Origin: Archivesica marissinica
Taxonomy: Eukaryota; Mollusca; Bivalvia; Venerida; Vesicomyidae
NCBI GenBank assembly: GCA_014843695.1
Contig: CM026397.1
Coordinates: forward strand, 45,512,571 to 45,576,570
Direction: 5' to 3'
DNA length: 64,000 nucleotides
The position numbers and the translations under genes are program-made. Of the stretch, positions 57,659 to 64,000 are shown in pieces; within the stretch, counting starts at the first letter, position 1, and each line of letters opens with the position of its first letter. The notes below the pieces were generated by a model. It was not told the origin of the DNA. It worked only from the letters and a program-made list of their open reading frames with translations, and made no database searches.

Positions 57659-58658
57659 NNNNNNNNNNNNNNNNNNNNNNNNNNNNNNNNNNNNNNNNNN
57701 NNNNNNNNNNNNNNNNNNNNNNNNNNNNNNNNNNNNNNNNNNNNNNNNNNNNNNNNNNNNNNNNNNNNNNNNNNNNNNNNNNNNNNNNNNNNNNNNNNNN
57801 NNNNNNNNNNNNNNNNNNNNNNNNNNNNNNNNNNNNNNNNNNNNNNNNNNNNNNNNNNNNNNNNNNNNNNNNNNNNNNNNNNNNNNNNNNNNNNNNNNNN
57901 NNNNNNNNNNNNNNNNNNNNNNNNNNNNNNNNNNNNNNNNNNNNNNNNNNNNNNNNNNNNNNNNNNNNNNNNNNNNNNNNNNNNNNNNNNNNNNNNNNNN
58001 NNNNNNNNNNNNNNNNNNNNNNNNNNNNNNNNNNNNNNNNNNNNNNNNNNNNNNNNNNNNNNNNNNNNNNNNNNNNNNNNNNNNNNNNNNNNNNNNNNNN
58101 NNNNNNNNNNNNNNNNNNNNNNNNNNNNNNNNNNNNNNNNNNNNNNNNNNNNNNNNNNNNNNNNNNNNNNNNNNNNNNNNNNNNNNNNNNNNNNNNNNNN
58201 NNNNNNNNNNNNNNNNNNNNNNNNNNNNNNNNNNNNNNNNNNNNNNNNNNNNNNNNNNNNNNNNNNNNNNNNNNNNNNNNNNNNNNNNNNNNNNNNNNNN
58301 NNNNNNNNNNNNNNNNNNNNNNNNNNNNNNNNNNNNNNNNNNNNNNNNNNNNNNNNNNNNNNNNNNNNNNNNNNNNNNNNNNNNNNNNNNNNNNNNNNNN
58401 NNNNNNNNNNNNNNNNNNNNNNNNNNNNNNNNNNNNNNNNNNNNNNNNNNNNNNNNNNNNNNNNNNNNNNNNNNNNNNNNNNNNNNNNNNNNNNNNNNNN
58501 NNNNNNNNNNNNNNNNNNNNNNNNNNNNNNNNNNNNNNNNNNNNNNNNNNNNNNNNNNNNNNNNNNNNNNNNNNNNNNNNNNNNNNNNNNNNNNNNNNNN
58601 NNNNNNNNNNNNNNNNNNNNNNNNNNNNNNNNNNNNNNNNNNNNNNNNNNNNNNNNNN
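57659..58658. other. Assembly gap, exactly 1000 N
   Basis: Second placeholder-sized gap. The same 20 bases flank it on both sides, so the missing DNA may be a further tandem array built on a GGGGGACCTGGGATC-type unit. Confidence 0.99.
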
Positions 58659-58801
58659 GGACCTGGGATCTAATGTTGTAACAATTTTTATCACAATTGA
58701 GCGTAAATAAAATTGTACAAACCAACTATTAAACTATTGAAAGAACAGGTAGAGTGGGGGGGGGGAGACACATAGCCTATCATATCTGACCAAGTACTGA
58801 C
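58659..58801. other. Intron sequence after the second gap
   Basis: Short unique stretch with a G run (58757-58766) up to the donor of exon B (GTCAGT on the minus strand). Nothing else recognised. Confidence 0.5.
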
Positions 58802-58894
58802 CACTTCTCTGAGGACATCCTGGATCGATGTACATGTTCACATCATTCTGTGTATGGTATACATAGCCATTGTTGATGTAAGCCAAGTCCAGTC
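58802..58894 (-). CDS. ERMP1: ERMP1-like exon B (M28 peptidase, metal-binding histidine region)
   Basis: 93 bases: two bases completing a glycine codon from exon A, 30 codons, one base. Acceptor TATATTTACAG; donor GTCAGT. The peptide is LDLAYINNGYVYHTQNDVN, then MYIDPGCPQRS. ERMP1 has IDLAFIENGYIYHTKYDT here. The histidine of YHT is the last zinc ligand expected in M28 peptidases (family knowledge), and it is present. The exon is too short for an ordinary frame search. The aspartate two residues after YHT in vertebrates is shifted (YHTQND), which is within normal variation. Confidence 0.93.
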
Positions 58895-58917
58895 CTGTAA
58901 ATATAATATATATATAG

Positions 58918-59407
58918 TAGGGATGGCAATGAATAGCGATTTTACTATTTGAATATTCAGTCAGGTAGGTATTCGAATATTCGATATAATTCTATCAAAA
59001 ACACTCAAATTGGCATTTTTGAGGACAATATAATAAAAATCTTATTTAAATAGTACTTTTGGTAATATTGAGCAGTTAATTAAAAATTTAAACAAGGGGG
59101 TGGTTGTTGTTGCAAAGTGTCGGTAACATTTCAAAGTAATGTTCTTGACATCATAATTAAACACTACCTACCTGTAATTATCTGATTACATGGCAGAGTG
59201 TCAATTAACATGGTTTATTCACACATCCTGGGGCGATTAATTTTGTATTGGACTGTTTTATGATGGTTTCAAAAGAAAACAACGTATCTGATTTTATGAC
59301 AGTTTATTTCATATTTGCAAATTATATAATATTTTTTCCGAATACCGGAATAGTATTTGGATATTCGGACGTCCGAGCGAATATTCGAATATTCGTTGCC
59401 ATCCCTA
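58918..59407. mobile_element. hAT-type MITE, 490 bp, with perfect 8-bp target duplication
   Basis: The left end TAGGGATGGCAATGAATA faces the right end CGAATATTCGTTGCCATCCCTA (inverted match TAGGGATGGCAAYGAATA). ATATATAG is duplicated at 58910-58917 and 59408-59415. Eight-base duplications and TAGGG/CAGGG termini fit hAT elements. There is no transposase frame. It fills 490 of the 563 bases of the intron between exons A and B. Confidence 0.88.
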
Positions 59408-59457
59408 ATATATAGGAATAACATTAAAATTAACCCAGGCAAGTGATTTGAAGTTAC

Positions 59458-59604
59458 CTGGAATATCTCCAAAGTCTCGGTAGATTCTGTAATCTGTATC
59501 AGACGGAATTATTCCAGTCTGAAACACCTCCTGAGCTATGATGGTTCCGCATGGATAGGGAGCCGATTCTGCATAGGCTCGAGTCAACCATGGATGCAAC
59601 GGTC
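59458..59604 (-). CDS. ERMP1: ERMP1-like exon A (M28 peptidase domain)
   Basis: 147 bases: two bases of a split codon, 48 codons, one base. Acceptor GTTAATTTTCAG; donor GTAACT. The peptide is [19 protein letters not shown], then a block with [20 protein letters not shown] and FGDIP. Vertebrate ERMP1 has NPWLVQAY, then [20 protein letters not shown], nearly identical, so the assignment is very strong. The conserved SDTD and FRDFG-type residues of the active-site neighbourhood are intact. Exons encoding the earlier zinc ligands are not in the 4.4 kb to the right and must lie beyond the window. Confidence 0.95.
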
Positions 59605-60017
59605 CTGAAAATTAACAAGAGAGCCATGAAGGGCCTGGATCGCACACCCGAGTTGACAGCTGACAGGAAAACATGTTGCTTAATAGAGGTAACCGTTAAC
59701 AAAGGGTTGACTGTACATTCAAACTACATTGTATCAAAGCTCTGTGCATTGTGGTTTATGAGAAGATGCGTAAAGTTTTACTACATGATTGTATAGGACA
59801 TATAGCCCTCTGGCAACATTGGTTTTTGACGGCTAGGGCTTCAGCAAATATGAGACACTATCATCAAATAATGCTCCATGCTAAATTTCATCAAGTTTGT
59901 GCAAGTAATTACAGAGGAGATATTTGAATTTTTTACTCTGGGGACGTAGTTTTGAGACATGTAGTGACCTAATTTGAGCAATCTTGAAACAGGATCACAC
60001 ACTGATCATTGCTATGA
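59605..60017. other. Intron sequence; probable start of a dispersed repeat
   Basis: No exon found on the minus strand. From about 59800 the text (AATTTCATCAAGTTTGTGCA, TTACAGAGGAGATATTTGAA) resembles a degenerate dispersed repeat that I recognise from mollusc genomes, and it runs into the 59-bp array. Its nature is uncertain. Confidence 0.4.
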
Positions 60018-61078
60018 AGTTTCAGGATGATTGGACAAGTGGTTCAGTAGGAAATGTCGTGGTACTGACGGGACGAAGTTTCAGGACGATTGGACAAGTG
60101 GTTCAGTAGGAAATGTCGTGGTACCGACGGGACAAAGTTTCAGGACGATTGGACAAGTGGTTCAGATGGAAATGTCGTGGTACTGAAGGGACAAAGTTTC
60201 AGGACGATTGGACAAGTAGTTCAGATGGAAATGTCGTGGTACCGACGGGACAAAGTTTCAGGACGATTGGACAAGTGGTTCAGATAGAAATGTCGTGGTA
60301 CCGACGGGAAAAGTTTCAGGACGATTGGACAAGTGGTTCAGTAGGAAATGTTGTGGTATCGACGGGACAAAGTTTCAGGACGATTGGACAAGTGGTTCAG
60401 ATGGAAATGTCGTGGTACCGACAGGACGAAGTTTCAGGACGATTGGACAAGTGGTTCAGTAGGAAATGTTGTGGTATCGACGGGACAAAGTTTCAGGACG
60501 ATTGGACAAGTGGTTCAGATGGAAATGTCGTGGTACCGACGGGACGAAATTTCAGGACGATTGGACAAGTGGTTCAGATGGAAATGTCGTAGTACCGACA
60601 GGACGAAGTTTCAGGACGATTGGACAAGTGGTTAAGATGGAAATGTCGTGGTACCGACGGGATGAAGTTTCAGGACGATTGAACAAGTGGTTCAGATGGA
60701 AATGTCGTGGTACCGACGGGACAAAGTTTCAGGAAGATTGGACAAGTGGTTCAGTAGGAAATGTCGTGGTACTGACGGAACGAAGTTTCAGAACGATTGG
60801 ACAAGTGGTTCAGATGGAAATGTCATAGTACCGACGGGACGAAGTTTCAGGACGATTGGACAAGTGGTTCAGATGGAAATGTCGTGGTACCGACGGGACA
60901 AAGTTTCAGGATGATTGGACAAGTGGTTCAGATGGAAATGTCGTGGTACCGACGGGACGAAGTTTCAGGACGATTGGACAAGTGGTTCAGATGGAAATGT
61001 CGTGGTACCGACAGGACAAAGTTTCAGGACGATTGGACAAGTGGTTCAGTAGGAAATGTCGTGGTACCGACAGGACAA
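60018..61078. repeat. 59-bp tandem repeat, about 18 copies
   Basis: The unit is CAGATGGAAATGTCGTGGTA, then CCGACGGGACAAAGTTTCAG, then GACGATTGGACAAGTGGTT. Variants are CAGTAGGAAATG, ACTGACGG, ACGAAGTTTC and ACAGGAC. Stop-free short frames here are repeat by-products. Confidence 0.95.
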
Positions 61079-61261
61079 AAGGAGATCACAAACGCTCACT
61101 TTGAGCACTTTGTGCTTTGGTGAGCTAAAAACAGTCCTTTGTTCTTTATCTGCCCACTCACTGTTGCCTTAATGGAGTAATAAAAGCCTGGAAGTGAAAT
61201 ATATACGAGTTCATTGCATGGGGGGGGGGGTAATTAAGACATTCATATCCATATTTATGTG
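61079..61261. other. End of the dispersed repeat and spacer
   Basis: Contains CACTTTGAGCACTTTGTGCT then TTGGTGAGCTAAAAAC, a closing motif I associate with the same dispersed repeat, then a G run (61220-61230). No exon. Confidence 0.4.
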
Positions 61262-63105
61262 ACCAGATAGCCCCCCCCCCCACTGGAATGAATGCAACAC
61301 CTGACCAGATAGCACCCCCCCCCCCCACTGGAATGAATGCAACACCTGACCAGATAGCCCCCCCCCACTGGAATGAATGCAACCTGACCAGATAGCCCCC
61401 CACTGGAATGAATGCAACACTGACCAGATAGCCCCCCCACTGGAATGAATGCAACACCTGACCAGATAGCCCCCCCACTGGAATGAATGCAACACCTGAC
61501 CAGATAGCCCCCCACTGGAATAATTGCAACACCTGACCAGATAGCACCCCCCCCCCCACTGGAATGAATGCAACACCTGACCAGATAGCCCCCCACTGGA
61601 ATGAATGCAACACCTGACCAGATAGCCCCCCACTGGAATAATTGCAACACCTGACCAGATAGCACCCCCCCACTGGAATGAAGCAACACCTGACCAGATA
61701 GCCCCCCACTGGAATGAATGCAACACCTGACCAGATAGCCCCCCACTGGAATGAATGCAACACCTGACCAGATAGCCCCCCCCCACTGGAATGAATGCAA
61801 CACCTGACCAGATAGCCCCCCCCCCACTGGAATGAATGCAACACCTGACCAGATAGCCCCCACTGGATCACCTGACCAGATAGCAACACCTGACCAGATA
61901 GCCCCCCACTGGAATGAATGCAACACCTGACCAGATAGCCCCCCACTGGAATGAATGCAACACCCCCCCCCCCCCCACTGGAATGAATGCTGACCTAGCC
62001 CCCCCCCCCCCCACTGGAATGAATGCAACACCTGACCAGATAGCCCCCCCCCCACTGGAATGAATGCAACACCTGACCAGATAGCACCCCCCCCCCACTG
62101 GAATGAATGCAACACCTGACCAGATAGCCCCCCACTGGAATGAATGCAACACCTGACCAGATAGCCCCCCCCCCCACTGGAATGAATGCAACACCTGACC
62201 AGATAGACCCCCACTGGAATGAATGCAACACCTGACCAGATAGCCCCCCACTGGAATGAATGCAACACCTGACCAGATAGCCCCCCCACTGGAATGAATG
62301 ACCTGACCAGATAGCCCCCACTGGAATGAATGCAACACCTGACCAGATAGCCCCCCCCCACTGGAATGAATGCAACACCTGATAGATATGAATGCAACAC
62401 CTGACCAGATAGCACCCCCCCCCCACTGGAATGAATGCAACACCTGACCAGATAGCCCCCCACTGGAATGAATGCAACACCTGACCAGAATATGCAACAC
62501 CCCCCCCCCCCACTGGAATGAATGCAACACCTGACCAGATAGCCCCCACTGGAATGAATGCAACACCTGACCAGATAGCCCCCCCCCCCCACTGGAATGA
62601 ATGCAACACCTGACCAGATAGCCCCCCACTGGAATGAATGCAACACCTGACCAGATAGCCCCCCCCCACTGGAATGAATGCAACACCTGACCAGATAGCC
62701 CTCCACTGGAATGAATGCAACACCTGACCAGATAGCCCCCCACTGGAATGAATGCATCACCTGACCAGATAGCCCCCCACTGGAATGAATGCAACACCTG
62801 ACCAGATAGCCCCCCACTGGAATGAATGCAACACCTGACAGATAGCCCCCACTGGAATGAATGCAACACCTGACCAGATAGCCCCCCCCCACTGGAATGA
62901 ATGCAACACCTGACCAGATAGCCCCCCCCCCACTGGAATGAATGCAACACCTGACCAGATAGCCCCCGACGGGAATGAATGCAACACCTGACCAGATAGC
63001 CCCCCCCACTGGAATGAATGCAACACCTGACCAGATAGCCCCCCACTGGAATGAATGCAACACCTGACCAGATAGCCCCCACTGGAATGAATGCAACACC
63101 TGACC
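61262..63105. repeat. C-run tandem repeat, unit 36-46 bp, about 48 copies
   Basis: A constant 31-base part (ACTGGAATGAATGCAACACC then TGACCAGATAG) alternates with C runs of 5 to 14 bases. Some units are broken (61861-61880, 61985-61996, 62380-62395, 62488-62500). On the strand of ERMP1 the runs are G runs, so the intron RNA would carry many G tracts. Long minus-strand frames (61255-63192) result from the repeat and shift frame with run length; they are not genes. Run lengths may contain sequencing errors. Confidence 0.94.
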
Positions 63106-63385
63106 AGAGGTAATGACACTTTTCTCAGATCTCAAACTCAAGCTCAAATGATTTAATTGGTTGATTCTGAGTTCTACTGCCAGCTGAACCAATCAGAAGC
63201 TTGAGACTGAGTTTGAGATAGGATAAAAGTTTTATAACGTCCAGGCCAGAAGAAGACATTTTTGTTGTGATTTTGCATTTTGTATGGAAGAGCGATGATC
63301 GAGTTGAACAGCCCAATGAGTATATAGATACTAGGATGCTACAGACAGAGTCAGGTGAAACACCATCAAGATGTTGCAGTGTGGA
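63106..63385. other. Unique intron sequence with an inverted repeat
   Basis: TCTCAAACTCAAGCTCAAAT (63127) faces AGCTTGAGACTGAGTTTGAG (63200), an imperfect inverted repeat spanning about 95 bases. No exon matching the missing earlier part of the peptidase domain was seen. Confidence 0.45.
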
Positions 63386-63592
63386 GCCTCTGTGGTACAA
63401 TGCATAATAACCGAGAGGCTGCGAGTTTGAGCCACGACAGAACCACGGTGGTGTTGTCGTTAAACAAAACCCTTAATTCCACACGGCCTCTTCTCTCTCC
63501 CTCATAGCGATGGATTCCATCAAACTGGAAAGCGATTGAAGTAAAGTTGTAAGAACTTGTTTCGCAGTCAAGCAAAAATAAATTTGTACAAC
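63386..63592 (+). mobile_element. Diverged SINE (family 3 tail)
   Basis: A degenerate tRNA-like head (GTGGTACAATGCATAATAAC, GAGTTTGAGCC) is followed by TCTTCTCTCTCCCTCATAGC, GATGGATTCCATC and the tail GTTGTAAGAACTTGTTTCGC then AAAATAAATTTGTAC. Body and tail match the copies at 33371 and 52375; the head and middle differ. No clear target duplication. Confidence 0.65.
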
Positions 63593-64000
63593 AGAACCGT
63601 ACTTGTTTAAGGTTGCATTGTATGGTATAAGGTTGGTTTAACCCTTTCCTTCATAGAGATTTAGGTTAATATGCTATTATATCTCCATACAAACGACAGC
63701 CATTTAGCTCTCATGCAGTGGGTAAGTAGTCACCATATCTATCCCACCTCCATAGATATTACTGGGACTACATGAGATTCTGGCCTTTATTATGAACATT
63801 GGTTTGGCTACTACCTTGTCCATGTATGTCGTATTGGTAATGGAGTCGAGATATGCTTCCATGAGGGAGAGTTAAACATATTAATTCGTCATTACATGTG
63901 TACGCAAACAAAACTCTCCCTGTTGTTCGAGGAATGTTGCACTTGAAGCATCAAATTGGATGACTCTAAAATATGTATACAACATAGTTTACAACAAATA
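63593..64000. other. Unique sequence at the right edge
   Basis: Nothing recognised on either strand. A GTAAGT after CAGTGG at 63722 looks like a plus-strand donor but has no exon around it. By position this is still intron of the ERMP1-like gene. Confidence 0.45.

Larger units (their letters stand above)
27615..59604 (-). other. ERMP1: ERMP1-like gene, partial: eight internal exons and seven complete introns
   Basis: Gene-level summary. ERMP1 is a multi-pass endoplasmic reticulum membrane protein with an N-terminal luminal M28 zinc peptidase domain. Translating the non-repetitive islands on the minus strand gives eight consecutive blocks that match this family in the right order. Their junction phases are 1,1,1,0,1,0,0 and all borders are AG/GT. 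Exon lengths are 147, 93, 213, 230, 184, 191, 156 and 206 bases, 1420 in all (about 473 residues, against about 900 for vertebrate ERMP1). There is no stop or frameshift in any exon, so this part looks functional. The peptidase start (beyond 64000) and the C-terminal luminal end (left of the window) are not seen. Visible introns range from 563 bp to about 8 kb, mostly repeat. Family assignment is from remembered ERMP1 sequence, not a search. Confidence 0.9.

Noticed and set aside
61255..63192. 645-codon minus-strand frame with Trp- and Cys-rich repeats
   Set aside because: Repeat-encoded. Frame shifts with C-run length, and the two halves encode different frames of the same unit.

Overview
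The window looks like a piece of a lophotrochozoan, most likely molluscan, nuclear genome. The signs are GT-AG introns, several tRNA-derived SINEs, hAT-like and Tc1-like DNA elements, a CR1/Jockey-type LINE and extreme minisatellite content. The species cannot be read from the sequence; 'mollusc' is an inference from the style of the repeats.

The one host gene I can support lies on the minus strand: an ERMP1-like gene (endoplasmic reticulum metallopeptidase 1, M28 peptidase plus membrane domain). Eight internal coding exons were found by translating the non-repetitive islands: 59458-59604, 58802-58894, 54555-54767, 52758-52987, 46129-46312, 42772-42962, 35879-36034 and 27615-27820. Each has AG/GT borders, no stop codon, and a splice phase that fits the next exon. 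Together they encode about 473 residues, from the end of the peptidase domain through the membrane helices into the following luminal region. The first exons must lie beyond base 64000 and the last exons left of base 1, so the gene is larger than the window.

Almost everything else is intron filled with tandem repeats, nearly every intron with its own unrelated unit. Left to right: a 44-bp repeat inside a SINE (229-566); a 25-bp satellite of about 22 kb (650-22918, holding a 1000-N gap); a 45-bp satellite (23575-27568); a 23-bp satellite inside another SINE (28456-33878); a 16-bp array (34054-35452); a 42-bp array (36101-36460); an AT-rich array of about 30 bp (36765-37486); a 35-bp array (37885-40855) split by a Tc1 element; a 28-bp array (42104-42749); a 33-bp array (43196-46070); a 43-bp array (46405-48976); a 32-bp array split by a LINE; a 44-bp array (53578-54452); a 21-bp array (54770-57510, followed by a second 1000-N gap); a 59-bp array (60018-61078); and a C-run array (61262-63105). 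Long open frames in the arrays whose unit is a multiple of 3 are arithmetic by-products, not genes.

Mobile elements: a 5'-truncated LINE with an intact reverse-transcriptase frame (49394-52257), a Tc1/mariner element with a decayed intron-containing transposase (39129-40807), a hAT-type MITE with a perfect 8-bp target duplication (58918-59407), other inverted-repeat elements, and at least seven SINE copies from three groups. The main themes are: satellites that begin within SINEs or within a few bases of splice sites; higher-order repeats of about 1.5 kb and 0.73 kb; decayed partial copies of one ERMP1 exon; and a very large intron (more than 27.6 kb) after the last visible exon.
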